33,119 nt of DNA from Lachnospiraceae bacterium (GCA_900770345.1 CAAGKF010000096.1:1-33119); one strand, 5' to 3'; counted from the stretch's first letter, positions 17,718 through 25,776 are shown. Made by a program: numbers and translations. The notes: a model not told the origin generated them from the letters alone.

Positions 17718-17957
17718 TTAAAGTCTCCCCTTAATCTCGTTCTCAAAGAATTCCTCCGTATCCTCCGGCTTCAATGAGTACAGTTCTCCGTCTACAGTTA
17801 CGCACACGCCATGGTCGCAGTTTCCGGAACAGAACGCTCCGTTTAAATCCACCTTGTCGGACAGTCCGTTGGCTGCTACCAGCTTCTGCAGTTTTTCAAT
17901 GATTACCCTGGAGCCCTTTAAATGACAGGCGCTTCCGATACAAATTGTTACTTTCAT
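17718..17957 (-). CDS. small thioredoxin-like [2Fe-2S] ferredoxin (NuoE/HydC-like)
   Basis: 79 residues. CIGSACHLKGS at the N-terminus and AFCSGNCDHGVCV later give the four-cysteine pattern of thioredoxin-like [2Fe-2S] proteins, the C-terminal domain of NuoE and of hydrogenase gamma subunits. It lacks the N-terminal helical domain of full NuoE. First gene of the sensory hydrogenase operon, two bases before the hydrogenase start, with a ribosome site GGAGGAATAAG. It probably delivers or removes electrons from the sensor. Confidence 0.88.
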   Translation of the reverse strand: MKVTICIGSACHLKGSRVIIEKLQKLVAANGLSDKVDLNGAFCSGNCDHGVCVTVDGELYSLKPEDTEEFFENEIKGRL

Positions 17958-18011
17958 CCTTATTCCTCCACTATCTGTATATATTGCGGGTTCTCCCCAT
18001 AGTTCATGTCC

Positions 18012-18040
18012 ATTATCTCATATTGTGAACTTTATATCAA
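18012..18040 (-). promoter_or_regulatory. promoter of the sensory hydrogenase operon with Rex-like operator
   Basis: Minus-strand TTGATA (18035-18040), 17-base spacer and GATAAT (18012-18017). The 18-mer TTGTGAACTTTATATCAA at 18023-18040 covers the -35 box. Its left half TTGTGAA is a perfect Rex half-site, and its right half ATATCAA is identical to that in the operator of the other hydrogenase gene (14467-14484). The leader to the ATG is about 45 bases. Confidence 0.65.
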
Positions 18041-18143
18041 TAATTTTTCTCGAAAATATTGGCCTGTTTTTTTGTATTCGTTACTGCTCAGACGGCATTT
18101 GCATTATTCTCTCTGCATGCATAAATCCAGCGAAACAGCCATA

Positions 18144-18173
18144 CCCCGGCCGCCGGAATATCCGGAGCCGGGG
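18144..18173 (-). terminator. GC-rich hairpin after cotJC
   Basis: Stem CCCCGGC / GCCGGGG with an inner CCGGA / TCCGG stem and ATA loop. It lies 84 bases past the cotJC stop. The following minus-strand sequence is only moderately T-rich, so it may be a weak terminator. Spacer 18041-18256 otherwise shows nothing. Confidence 0.55.
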
Positions 18174-18256
18174 CATGAACGCTGTATCTGGTTTTTACTG
18201 TCATGCGGATCTTTCCCGCACGTTATCCCTGCCGCACTTCCGGTACCGTCAGCATA

Positions 18257-18694
18257 TCACCTCTGCTGCTCAGCCGGCACTGCCTGCACATCAAATGATG
18301 GATTAAAAGCATAGAAATTCCGGTCATCCAGCTTCTCCTGGGTAATTCTTAATAACTCGCCGAATCTCTGATAATGAACGATCTCACGTTCTCTCAAAAA
18401 CTTAATGGGCTCACAGACATCATAGTCCTTCACCACGCGAAGAATATTATCGTAGGTACTTCTGGCCTTCTGCTCTGCCGCCATGTCCTCATGAAGATCC
18501 GTGATCACATCGCCCTTCGACTGGAATTCACAGGCGTTAAAGGGGACGCCGCCCGCCGCCTGGGGCCAGATGCCTGTGGCATGGTCAATATAGTAAGGAC
18601 CAAAGCCCTGCTCCACCAGCTGGTCAGCCGTAAGATTTCTGGTCAGCTGATGAATAATAGCCGCTACCATCTCCAGATGGGCCAGTTCTTCTGT
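18257..18694 (-). CDS. cotJC: cotJC, 3' portion (codons 63-207) of an interrupted spore-coat gene
   Basis: This open stretch starts abruptly at TEELAHLEMVAAIIHQL, which is the middle of CotJC, the manganese-catalase-like protein of the inner spore coat. It contains the second half of the metal site: E65-x-x-H68 directly after the junction, E136 in MAAEQKARS and H169 in REIVHYQRF (numbering of the rejoined protein). The first ligand E35 is encoded 10.7 kb away, next to cotJB. The frame upstream of the AGGT core (MATDTG...) comes from the inserted element, so the local ATG is not a real gene start. Joined to 29391-29576 it gives a 207-residue CotJC in perfect frame. Neither half alone can form the dimetal centre. 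Confidence 0.93.
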   Translation of the reverse strand, partial: TEELAHLEMVAAIIHQLTRNLTADQLVEQGFGPYYIDHATGIWPQAAGGVPFNACEFQSKGDVITDLHEDMAAEQKARSTYDNILRVVKDYDVCEPIKFLREREIVHYQRFGELLRITQEKLDDRNFYAFNPSFDVQAVPAEQQR

Positions 18695-18720
18695 ACCTGT
18701 ATCCGTTGCCATATTGCCCC
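18695..18720 (-). other. recombination site at the cotJC 3' junction (core plus P arm)
   Basis: On the minus strand a 22-base arm (18699-18720) containing GGGCAATATGG leads into AACGGATACAGGT, with the AGGT core at 18695-18698, and then into cotJC codon 63. The arm is the inverted partner of 29369-29390 (18 of 22 positions identical), and AACGGATA(C/T)AGGT is shared directly with the other junction. This is the form of attL/attR produced by a serine integrase: a shared short core, a gene-derived B half outside and a symmetrical P half inside. Confidence 0.85.
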
Positions 18721-18732
18721 GCTTAAAGCAGC

Positions 18733-18768
18733 AAAAAAAATCGCTGCACCCCAAAAGGATAACAGCGA
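18733..18768 (-). terminator. terminator of the phosphofructokinase gene
   Basis: Stem TCGCTG / CAGCGA (18763-18768 with 18741-18746) followed on the minus strand by eight T at 18733-18740. It lies just inside the element, 13 bases from the P arm, and so shields the cotJC 3' part from read-through. Confidence 0.85.
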
Positions 18769-18813
18769 CTTTTTCATATACGCAGATATATTACTTTATT
18801 TACGCAGAATTGC

Positions 18814-20049
18814 TTATGCTTCCGGCAGATAAATGTGGTGAGTCAGACCGCTGATATAGATCGGTGTCAGCTCAGCCTGGATAAGCGGCATTGCATAATC
18901 AATAAATGCCTGAAGCATCTGGGTATGATCCTCATTTACCCACTCTAACGGCACCTTCTTCTCCAGGTTTGCAACCTCAGAAATCGGATGCAGCTCGGTT
19001 GTGCACTGATACGGTGCATTGGAAATACGCTTCAACGCTACCATCTCACCGGTATGGCCTTCATAGGCAGCCTTCACAGCAGCTCCGCCTACCTGATAAG
19101 CCTCAGTAATGTCGGTACGGCTGGTCATATGTCCTGCACAGCGCTGCAGAGTAGCCAGCTCGATGCAGCGCGTCTTCGTATCCAGACGGCGTGCAACCGT
19201 ATTTGCCAGATAACGTGCGGTACCGGTCAGTGCCTTATGTCCGAATGCGTCCACTGCATGTACATCATCTGCCAGCTCGCAGACATAACGGCCATCCGCC
19301 AGCTTCACACCTTCTGAAACTGCGATCACAATGCTGGGCTTCTTTTCCTGCATGCAGGCAACCTTCTCAACGAAACGGTCTACGTCAAACGGAACCTCAG
19401 GCAGACAGATCATATCAACGCCCTCACAGTCATCACCCTTGGCCAACGCGGAGGCAGCTGTCAGCCAGCCGGCGTTACGTCCCATGATCTCTACGATCGT
19501 CACATACTTTGTACCGTAAACATTGGCATCACGGATGATCTCCTTCATCACATTGCCGATATACTTTGCGGCACTGCCGTAACCCGGTGTGTGGTCAGTC
19601 ACACAGAGGTCATTGTCAATGGTCTTGGGAACGCCCATAAAGCGGATATCGCTTCCCACATGAGCGCCGTAATCTGCCAGCTTACCAATGGTATCCATGC
19701 TGTCATTTCCTCCGATATAGAAGAAATATCCGATATCCAGCTTCTTCAGCGTCTCCAACAGATGCTCATATACCGGCTTTCCCTCCGGTGTATTCCAATC
19801 CGGCAGCTTATAACGGCAGCTTCCCAGATAGCTGGACGGCGTACGCTTCAACAATTCAATCTCCAGCGGCGTCTTCAGCTTTTCGTTCAGATCAACGTAA
19901 TGTCCCTCCAGAAGCCCTGCAACACCGTGGAGCATGCCGTATACGTGTTCCGCGCCGCGCTGACGGGATGCCTCATAAACACCTGCCAGACTGGAATTAA
20001 TGACCGAAGTCGGGCCGCCGGACTGACCAACAATTACATTTTTTGCCAT
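18814..20049 (-). CDS. pfp: pyrophosphate-dependent 6-phosphofructokinase
   Basis: Cytosolic glycolytic enzyme converting fructose 6-phosphate and PPi to fructose 1,6-bisphosphate and phosphate, reversibly. 411 residues. N-terminal VGQSGGPTSVINSS binds phosphate; GGNDSM (113-118) and PKTIDND (141-147) carry the aspartate and lysine that mark PPi- rather than ATP-dependent enzymes; MGRNAGWLTA follows. GGAGGAAG precedes the ATG, and a good sigma-A promoter lies about 60 bases upstream. It is a single-gene unit. Odd point: this central-metabolism gene lies inside the cotJC element, at its left end. Confidence 0.92.
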   Translation of the reverse strand: MAKNVIVGQSGGPTSVINSSLAGVYEASRQRGAEHVYGMLHGVAGLLEGHYVDLNEKLKTPLEIELLKRTPSSYLGSCRYKLPDWNTPEGKPVYEHLLETLKKLDIGYFFYIGGNDSMDTIGKLADYGAHVGSDIRFMGVPKTIDNDLCVTDHTPGYGSAAKYIGNVMKEIIRDANVYGTKYVTIVEIMGRNAGWLTAASALAKGDDCEGVDMICLPEVPFDVDRFVEKVACMQEKKPSIVIAVSEGVKLADGRYVCELADDVHAVDAFGHKALTGTARYLANTVARRLDTKTRCIELATLQRCAGHMTSRTDITEAYQVGGAAVKAAYEGHTGEMVALKRISNAPYQCTTELHPISEVANLEKKVPLEWVNEDHTQMLQAFIDYAMPLIQAELTPIYISGLTHHIYLPEA

Positions 20050-20110
20050 TTTTGCTTCCTCCTCTTTTAACGACAGCGATCTCTCTGCCGAGTTCTTTTC
20101 TTATTGTTCT

Positions 20111-20139
20111 ATTATACGATATTTTTACATTAATGTCCA
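20111..20139 (-). promoter_or_regulatory. sigma-A promoter of the phosphofructokinase gene
   Basis: TGGACA (20134-20139), 17-base spacer and TATAAT (20111-20116) on the minus strand. The 326-base spacer between the phosphofructokinase and Fur-family genes holds this promoter and the divergent one at 20311-20339; the AT-rich middle (20140-20310) shows nothing else. Confidence 0.8.
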
Positions 20140-20310
20140 TGAGCGTAATGCACTAAATTAACATAGTTTCTATTTTTTTACATCTATTTTTTCATCAAAA
20201 TTCCTGTCAGGACGGATTGTACGAAATTAAAAACATAAAATTTTTTCTAATTTTCCGGAAATCTCAGCCCGGTTTGTTGTTTAATTTTCAGCTGATCCCT
20301 GCAGAAAGCA

Positions 20311-20339
20311 TTGATTTCACCCGCAGTCTGTGTTAAAAT
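20311..20339 (+). promoter_or_regulatory. sigma-A promoter of the Fur/PerR-family gene
   Basis: TTGATT (20311-20316), 17-base spacer and TAAAAT (20334-20339). Transcription would start near 20346, inside the PerR-like operator. Confidence 0.8.
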
Positions 20340-20343
20340 AATA

Positions 20344-20360
20344 ATTAGAATCATTCTAAT
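20344..20360 (+). promoter_or_regulatory. PerR/Fur-type operator (autoregulatory)
   Basis: ATTAGAATCATTCTAAT, a perfect 8-1-8 palindrome. The 7-1-7 core TTAGAAT-C-ATTCTAA differs from the Per box TTATAATNATTATAA at one position per half. It covers the predicted transcription start of the Fur-family gene, so bound protein would repress its own operon. Confidence 0.85.
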
Positions 20361-20375
20361 CAGAGAGGAAAGACA

Positions 20376-20747
20376 ATGCCCAAATATGCGGAACGTATCC
20401 TGGAGATCGTCCACTGTTCCCCTCAGCATCTGACCGCGGAACAAATATTTCTGGAAATGAAGAAAACTTATCCGAAGGTGGCACTGGCGACGATCTATAA
20501 CAACCTGAACGCACTGAGCGGCAGCGGCCGCATCCGAAAGATTTCCACTGAAGGATCGCCTGACCGCTACGACAGACCGACGCGCCATGACCACCTGATC
20601 TGTCGGAAATGCGGCACATTATCAGATATCACATTAGAAGATCTTACAAATATGATCGAGAAACAGGTTGGGGGGGATATTTTATCCTATGACCTGAAAA
20701 TAAATTATATCTGCCCGAAGTGCAGAAAAAAGGAGGAGGATCTATGA
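20376..20747 (+). CDS. Fur-family metalloregulator, probably PerR
   Basis: 123-residue cytosolic repressor. The winged helix (AERILEIVHCSPQHLTAEQIF...VALATIYNNLNAL) has the Fur-type recognition helix. The dimerisation domain has two CxxC zinc sites (C76-C79 and C113-C116) and the DRYDRPTRHDHLICRKCG segment, whose Asp/His residues form the regulatory site. It is short for Fur and the N-terminal arm is reduced. The perfect PerR-like box at its promoter and the co-transcribed rubredoxin-containing oxidoreductase favour PerR (peroxide sensing) over Fur or Zur. Its stop overlaps the start of the next gene (ATGA). Confidence 0.85.
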   Translation: MPKYAERILEIVHCSPQHLTAEQIFLEMKKTYPKVALATIYNNLNALSGSGRIRKISTEGSPDRYDRPTRHDHLICRKCGTLSDITLEDLTNMIEKQVGGDILSYDLKINYICPKCRKKEEDL

Positions 20748-22174
20748 TCTACAAGTGCAGTGTATGCGGCTATGTTTTTGATGAGGACAAAGAGGGGCGC
20801 CCTTTTTCGGATTTAACTGAATGTCCTTTGTGCCGGCAGCCGGTTGAGAAATTTGCAGCGATAACGGCCGGCAAACCGGAAGAAACGGAAGAAAAGAAGT
20901 CGGAAGAAGCCAGAGAAAACAAAGCAGCCAAAGCGCCGGGGGAGGCGTTTTCTCTTGAATACCCGAGAGAAACCAGACGTACGGAAAGCAGTTACCGTTA
21001 TATGAAGGAAATCCATGAAATGGCAGTAAGCGGCAGCAGTATCATCGAAGCCATGGGAACACAGATGCCCATGCCGGGGTGGGATGATATTCTGGTGCTG
21101 GGAGCGCAGTTAAATCCGCCTCCTCTTGACGAGCACGCACCGGTGGATACCACAACCGTTATCGGAAAAAATGCCAAACGCCCGATGATTCTGAAAACAC
21201 CTGTATATATTTCCCATATGTCTTTCGGAGCTTTGTCCAAAGAAACCAAAACTGCCCTGTCAATGGGCAGCGCTATGGCGGGAACAGCCATGTGCAGCGG
21301 AGAGGGCGGAATCCTGCCGGCGGAAAAGGCAGCTGCCTACAAGTACATATTTGAATATGTTCCCAACAAGTACAGCGCAACGGATGAGAATCTGCGCAGC
21401 TCTGACGCAATTGAGATCAAGATCGGCCAGGGCACCAAGCCCGGCATGGGCGGCCACCTGCCCGGCGGCAAGGTAACTCCTGAAATTGCCCGGATCCGAA
21501 ATAAACCCATGGGACAGGATGTCATCAGCCCTTCCAAATTCCCGGGGATCGATACAAAAGAAGATTTAAAAGCGCTTGTCAGCGAGCTGCGCAGGCGCAG
21601 TGACGGACGGCCCATCGGCATAAAGATCGCTGCCGGCAGGATCGAACGCGATCTGGAATACTGTGTATTCGCGGAACCCGACTTTATTACCATTGACGGA
21701 CGCGGCGGAGCAACCGGTGCATCACCAGCTCTGATCCGGGATGCCACCAGCGTACCCACCGTTTACGCCCTGTATCGCGCAAGAAAATATCTGGACAGCG
21801 TCCGTTCCGATATTGAACTTGTTATTACCGGCGGTCTCCGCGTTTCTTCTGATTTTGCCAAGGCCATCGCTATGGGAGCCGATGCCGTTGCCGTTGCTTC
21901 TGCCGCCATGGTGGCCGCAGCCTGCCAGCAGTACCGCATCTGCGGAAGCGGAATGTGCCCCGTCGGCGTTGCCACCCAGGATCCTGAGCTTCGGAGCCGG
22001 CTGAATATCGAGGCTTCCGCAAGGAGAGTCGCAAATTATCTGAAATGCAGCACAGAAGAATTAAAGACCTTCGGCCGAATCACCGGACACTCCAATATCC
22101 ACGATATGACTGTTGATGACCTGTGCACCATCAATCGGGAGATATCAGAATATACCAATATCAGACACGCATAA
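20744..22174 (+). CDS. rubredoxin-glutamate synthase domain fusion, FMN oxidoreductase
   Basis: 476 residues, cytosolic. Residues 1-40 form a rubredoxin-like iron site (C5-C8 and C27-C30). A charged Lys/Glu linker (about 45-90) leads to a domain like the FMN-binding domain of glutamate synthase: GTKPGMGGHLPGGKV, IGIKIAAGR, FITIDGRGGATGASP and VITGGLRVSSDFAKAIAMGADAV. Near the C-terminus ICGSGMCPVGVATQ resembles the [3Fe-4S] site. It lacks the glutaminase domain, so it is not a complete glutamate synthase; the rubredoxin probably feeds electrons to FMN. The start ATG at 20744, with AGGAGGAGGA, overlaps the Fur-family stop. Co-regulation by peroxide is suggested by the shared operon; the physiological reaction is unknown. 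Confidence 0.87.
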   Translation: MIYKCSVCGYVFDEDKEGRPFSDLTECPLCRQPVEKFAAITAGKPEETEEKKSEEARENKAAKAPGEAFSLEYPRETRRTESSYRYMKEIHEMAVSGSSIIEAMGTQMPMPGWDDILVLGAQLNPPPLDEHAPVDTTTVIGKNAKRPMILKTPVYISHMSFGALSKETKTALSMGSAMAGTAMCSGEGGILPAEKAAAYKYIFEYVPNKYSATDENLRSSDAIEIKIGQGTKPGMGGHLPGGKVTPEIARIRNKPMGQDVISPSKFPGIDTKEDLKALVSELRRRSDGRPIGIKIAAGRIERDLEYCVFAEPDFITIDGRGGATGASPALIRDATSVPTVYALYRARKYLDSVRSDIELVITGGLRVSSDFAKAIAMGADAVAVASAAMVAAACQQYRICGSGMCPVGVATQDPELRSRLNIEASARRVANYLKCSTEELKTFGRITGHSNIHDMTVDDLCTINREISEYTNIRHA

Positions 22175-22218
22175 ACCAAAGACAGCATGAAAAAGGCATG
22201 AAAAACTGATTTTCAAAG

Positions 22219-22252
22219 CAGCCGGCCCGAAGCTTTTCGGACCGACTGTTTT
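22219..22252 (+). terminator. terminator of the PerR-like / rubredoxin operon
   Basis: Interrupted stem (CAG/CTG, CGG/CCG, CCGAA/TTCGG with single mismatches, loop GCTT) followed by TTTT, 45 bases after the stop. Confidence 0.65.
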
Positions 22253-22289
22253 ACGAATCGCTGTTTTACGAATTCTCCGTTTTACGAAT
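22248..22289. repeat. three short repeats of GTTTTACGAAT
   Basis: Exact copies at 22248-22258, 22263-22273 and 22279-22289, spaced 15-16 bases apart, right after the terminator and before the end of the methionine-synthase remnant. Function unknown; probably slippage in decaying DNA. Confidence 0.8.
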
Positions 22290-22306
22290 CCGCTGTTTTT
22301 TATAGA

Positions 22307-22955
22307 TCAGCCCCAGACTTCCTCCGCGATTTCTTTCACAAGAGAAAGTTTTTCCCACTGTTCTTCCTCTGTCAGAAGATTCCCTTCCTCCGTGGAAGCA
22401 AAGCCGCACTGCGGGCTGGGGACAGCTGTTCCAGAGGCACATACTTTTCAGCTTCACGAATCCGTGCAATCACAGCGGCTTTATCCTCCAGCTCCGGACT
22501 TTTCAATGCCCCGCGCGGCGTATGCCTTTCTCTTTTCCGCGGAACAGAATTCTCTCCAGGAGGTATCATCCAGCTGCAGATATCGGCAGCCCTCATCATA
22601 GAAGGCCCGGATCGCCTTTTGATAAGCCAGAGCAATGTCGTTCAGAAGCACATCCTCATCCGCATATCTCTCAATGGGCTTATAATGCTCTTCGCGGACA
22701 CAGCAGATCAGATGAAGCATGGACGGCGACGGAATACATTGCTTCGCAGTCACATCATCCGCGATATCCTGTAAAAAGCGAAAATGGGTCAGAAACGGAT
22801 GGTTATCCGGAAAATCCACTTTTCCTGTAATTTTTAAGGTCTGGCTTTTGGACTGATGCCCCTGGAAAGCGATGGAGAAATGATCGACCTGGACTTTCTC
22901 CACGCCCAAAAGATTCCAGAGAAAATCCAGATGCCAGAAGGCACGTGGACCGCTG
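22307..22955 (-). pseudogene. remnant of a cobalamin-independent methionine synthase-like (MetE/YxjG-type) gene
   Basis: Pieces of a YxjG/YxjH-like methyltransferase can be followed in shifting frames: RAFWHLDFLWNLLGV, then VDFPDNHPFL and YLQLDDTSWREFCSAEKR, then a jump to SPELEDKAAVIARIREAEKYVPLEQL, then SPQCGFASTEEG...EEVWG and TGA at 22307. The N-terminus, including the start, is missing. About 100 or more residues are lost after YAARGIE, and a few bases are missing before SPQCGF. The 5' side runs in frame straight into the LysR remnant, so a deletion fused the two genes. No function is expected. This is established by reading the frames; family assignment is from recalled motifs. Confidence 0.85.
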
Positions 22956-22960
22956 CAATT

Positions 22961-23862
22961 ATTTTTTTCTGTATAGCGTTTCAATGCTTCAATGTAAAGG
23001 GAAGCAAACTTCCCCGGTATGATTTTATTGTGCGTAATGTAGCCAATCTCCATATAATCATCCACCTCTAAGGGTACGGCTACAATATTCTTTCCGTTTA
23101 AATCTTCATTAATGACTCCGCTGCATATCGTATATCCATTCAGACCGATCAGGAGATTAAAAAGCGTTGCCCGGTCACTGACCATGATATCCTTTCTGCT
23201 CTCTCTTGTACTCAGAATCTCCTCCGAAAAATAAAAGGAGTTATGTTCCCCCTGTTCATAAGAAAGTCTCGGATATGGATCCAGATCTTCCAGCATCACC
23301 GCCGGCTTTTTCGCCAGCGGGCTGAAAACGCTGACAAATACATGGGGCTTCGCAATAAAAAGCCGTTGAAATTTCAGATCATTTTCACGCAGAGTTTTCC
23401 GCAGAACCGTCTCATTAAAGCTGTTCAGATACAGAACACCTACTTCGCTTTTCAGCCTGGCCACATCCTCAATGATTTCATAGGTCTGTGTTTCCCTGAT
23501 ACGAAAATCATATTCTTCGCCACCGTATTTTTCCAGCAGCTCTACAAATGCCTCCACCGCAAATGAATAATGCTGCGTGGAAACACAGAACTGATGCTTC
23601 ACCGGAACAGCACCAAAATATTTTTCTTCAATCAATTTTGTCTGCTCTATTACCTGTCTGCATATCCCAGGAATTCTTCTCCTTCTGACGAAAGAACAAC
23701 TCCTTTATTTGTGCGGTTAAAAATCGTAATGCCCAGTTCCTGTTCCAGTTCTTTTATTGCCGATGTAAGACTGGGCTGTGTCATGAATAATTGCTTGGCT
23801 GCCTCGCTGATCGTACCTGCGACAGCGACTGTCACAACATATTTAAGCTGCAAAAGTGTCAT
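22961..23862 (-). pseudogene. frameshifted LysR-family regulator
   Basis: The N-terminal helix-turn-helix is clear (MTLLQLKYVVTVAVAGTISE and then AAKQLFMTQPSLTSAIKEL). Near 23655 the frame breaks after EEFLGYAD, ending at TAA-TAG. In the +1 frame the protein continues QVIEQTKLIEEKYF with a normal LysR effector-binding domain. One inserted base (GCA-AGA-CAG) would repair it, so this is a single-base deletion. The C-terminus has no stop of its own and runs into the MetE-like remnant. Its ATG overlaps the recombinase stop (ATGA), which leaves it without its own promoter. It was probably broken when the recombinase unit arrived. Confidence 0.85.
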
Positions 23863-25535
23863 ATTTTTTCTTCCGTCCATCCAGTAATTAATCCGGTTTC
23901 CAGTATTTCCGTATGATAACTGTCTCCCCGTCCGCGGGAGCTGACCTTCAGACCGATTCCAAAGGGAACCGCCTTCAGCCAGATCTCCAGTCTGCCGTCT
24001 TTGTATATGACAGCCTTATCCAGTATTTCCCGATAGAGCAGCAAATCGGTCCCGTCAAAGCGCATGATCTCATCCAGTGCCCGGCTGAACGATTCCATAG
24101 CGCCGGTCTGTATCCCATCAGCCTGCCTCCCGTCGCTCTTCTCTCCATCGATCTGTCTGCTGCCTGTGGTTTCCTTCCCTCGGACGTTCTGAAGCTGTTT
24201 CTCTAAAAACAGGATTCTCTCTTCATACCATTCTTTCTGCGTCCGCATATCTTCCCGGCTGATCAGATCTCCCAGAAAAAGATCGATCATTTTCCTCTTT
24301 TTAATCTGAATTTCACTGATTTTTCTTTGAATATACGCAGCATCCTCTGTCTGAACCGACTGCCGCTTCAGCTGCCGTATTTCCTTTATGATCCCAGCTT
24401 TTAATGATTTCTTATCTATTGGAAAGCACTGAATACAGTAACTGACAGCCGACAGCAGAGCTTTCTCATTGATCTGACTGCTGTCACATCCCACACGGTT
24501 TCCCCAGGCATCCATTCTGCTTCTTCCATGCTCCGCCGCCGCTGCGCAGCGCCAGCTTTTAGAAACTGTTCCGTTTTTCAGCTTCTTCGTTTTCCCCACA
24601 AAACACTTTCCGCATTCACCGCAGTACAATTTCCCGCTGCACCAAAAACGATTGCTGTACCTTACCCTTTCTGCCTGACTGTCCCCACGTTTTTTCAGCT
24701 CCTCCTGGGTCCTGTTCCACAGCCTGCGGTCGATGATCGGTTCATGATGATTGTGTATGTAAATCATTTCCTCTTCACCACAGTTGCGTTTTTTTTCATG
24801 AGTCAGGTAATTGGGTGTAATGGTTTTCTTCTGACACAGATCGCCTGCGTATTTTTCATTCCGCAGCATTCTCAGAATCACTGTCCTGGACCACACGGAA
24901 ATCCGCTTCGGCCGCATTCCTTCTTCCAGAAGCTCCCGGGCAATAACTCCTGCCCCTTTTCCCTCATTAGTATACTTATGAAAAACAGTTTGTACAATAG
25001 GCACTTCCTCTTCATTGATCTTTAATTTTCCGTTTTTCACATTATATCCGATCAAATCCCTGCCAAAGACCACTCCTTGCTCCATTCGTCTCTGCTGTCC
25101 CCATTTCACACGTTCAGAGGTCTTTCTGCTTTCCTCCTGGGCAATGCTGGCCATAATGGTAAGGCGCAGTTCTCCGTCAGAGTCCCTGGTATCGATATGA
25201 TCAAGAGTAAAAATCACTCCCACTCCCGCATCCTTTAACTTCCTGGTATAGGCCAGCGTATCCACTGTATTCCTCGCAAAACGGCTGACCTCCTTTGTCA
25301 GGATCAGATCCGTCTCCCCGCAAAGGGCATCCCCGATCATTTCATGAAATCCCGTCCGATTTTTTGTACTTGTTCCGCTGATTCCCTCATCATAATATAC
25401 GCGGACCAGCTGCCAGTTTTCATGGCCGGTAATAAAATCAAAAAAATACCGCCGCTGACTTTCCAGAGAATTTGCCTGGTCGTCGCTGTCGGTGGAAACG
25501 CGGGCATAAGCAGCGACTCTCAGTTTATCTGCCAT
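23859..25535 (-). CDS. large serine recombinase, candidate excisionase of the cotJC element
   Basis: 558 residues, full length for the family. Catalytic domain with Ser14 in RVAAYARVSTDSDDQ and the arginine helix IAQEESRKTSERVKWGQQRR. The recombinase domain follows (about 155-275, DLIGYNVKNGKL... SVWSRTVILRMLRNEKYAGD). A zinc-ribbon domain has C305-C308 and C330/C350, and a coiled coil lies near 375-460. Family members cut two DNA sites by a phosphoserine link and swap strands at a 2-bp core. It is the only intact recombinase between the split halves of cotJC. Skin recombinase SpoIVCA and Tn4451 TnpX belong to the same family. That this enzyme acts on the 18.7 and 29.4 kb sites is inferred; it lies mid-element rather than beside an end, which is unusual. 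Confidence 0.92.
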   Translation of the reverse strand: MADKLRVAAYARVSTDSDDQANSLESQRRYFFDFITGHENWQLVRVYYDEGISGTSTKNRTGFHEMIGDALCGETDLILTKEVSRFARNTVDTLAYTRKLKDAGVGVIFTLDHIDTRDSDGELRLTIMASIAQEESRKTSERVKWGQQRRMEQGVVFGRDLIGYNVKNGKLKINEEEVPIVQTVFHKYTNEGKGAGVIARELLEEGMRPKRISVWSRTVILRMLRNEKYAGDLCQKKTITPNYLTHEKKRNCGEEEMIYIHNHHEPIIDRRLWNRTQEELKKRGDSQAERVRYSNRFWCSGKLYCGECGKCFVGKTKKLKNGTVSKSWRCAAAAEHGRSRMDAWGNRVGCDSSQINEKALLSAVSYCIQCFPIDKKSLKAGIIKEIRQLKRQSVQTEDAAYIQRKISEIQIKKRKMIDLFLGDLISREDMRTQKEWYEERILFLEKQLQNVRGKETTGSRQIDGEKSDGRQADGIQTGAMESFSRALDEIMRFDGTDLLLYREILDKAVIYKDGRLEIWLKAVPFGIGLKVSSRGRGDSYHTEILETGLITGWTEEKI

Positions 25536-25749
25536 AATACCGCCTCCGTGACGGATCGGACAGATCAGGAATATTATTCAGAAGTTCATTCAGCTGCGTA
25601 TCCGTCAGCAGCTTTCTCCTGTGCAGTTCCTTATATATGCCGGCTTTCATAAGGCAAATAAAAGCATCCGTCTCCCGCTGCTCCATTCTGCAGGTACTCA
25701 GCTGTTGTTCTTCTCCCCCCAGGCAGCAGTAAATATCAGGCTTCTGCAT
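25525..25749 (-). CDS. small protein co-encoded with the recombinase (SHOCT-like end), candidate accessory factor
   Basis: 74 residues. It begins MQKPDIYCCLGGEEQQLSTC and ends with a helical AFICLMKAGIYKELHRRKLLTDTQLNELLNN that resembles the short SHOCT-type C-terminal helix module. It overlaps the recombinase start by 11 bases, so the two are translated together. AGGAG precedes the ATG. Small partners of serine integrases often set the direction of recombination (for example SprB of SPbeta), so a directionality factor is a reasonable but untested idea. I do not recognise a characterised homologue. Confidence 0.7.
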   Translation of the reverse strand: MQKPDIYCCLGGEEQQLSTCRMEQRETDAFICLMKAGIYKELHRRKLLTDTQLNELLNNIPDLSDPSRRRYYGR

Positions 25750-25776
25750 CGCAACTCCTCAGCACTTCCTCCGAAT

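Noticed and set aside
18257..18754. A complete 165-residue manganese-catalase-like gene with its own ATG
   Set aside because: It lacks the first metal ligand and the standard N-terminus, and the first 20 or so residues are element and terminator sequence. It is the 3' portion of cotJC.
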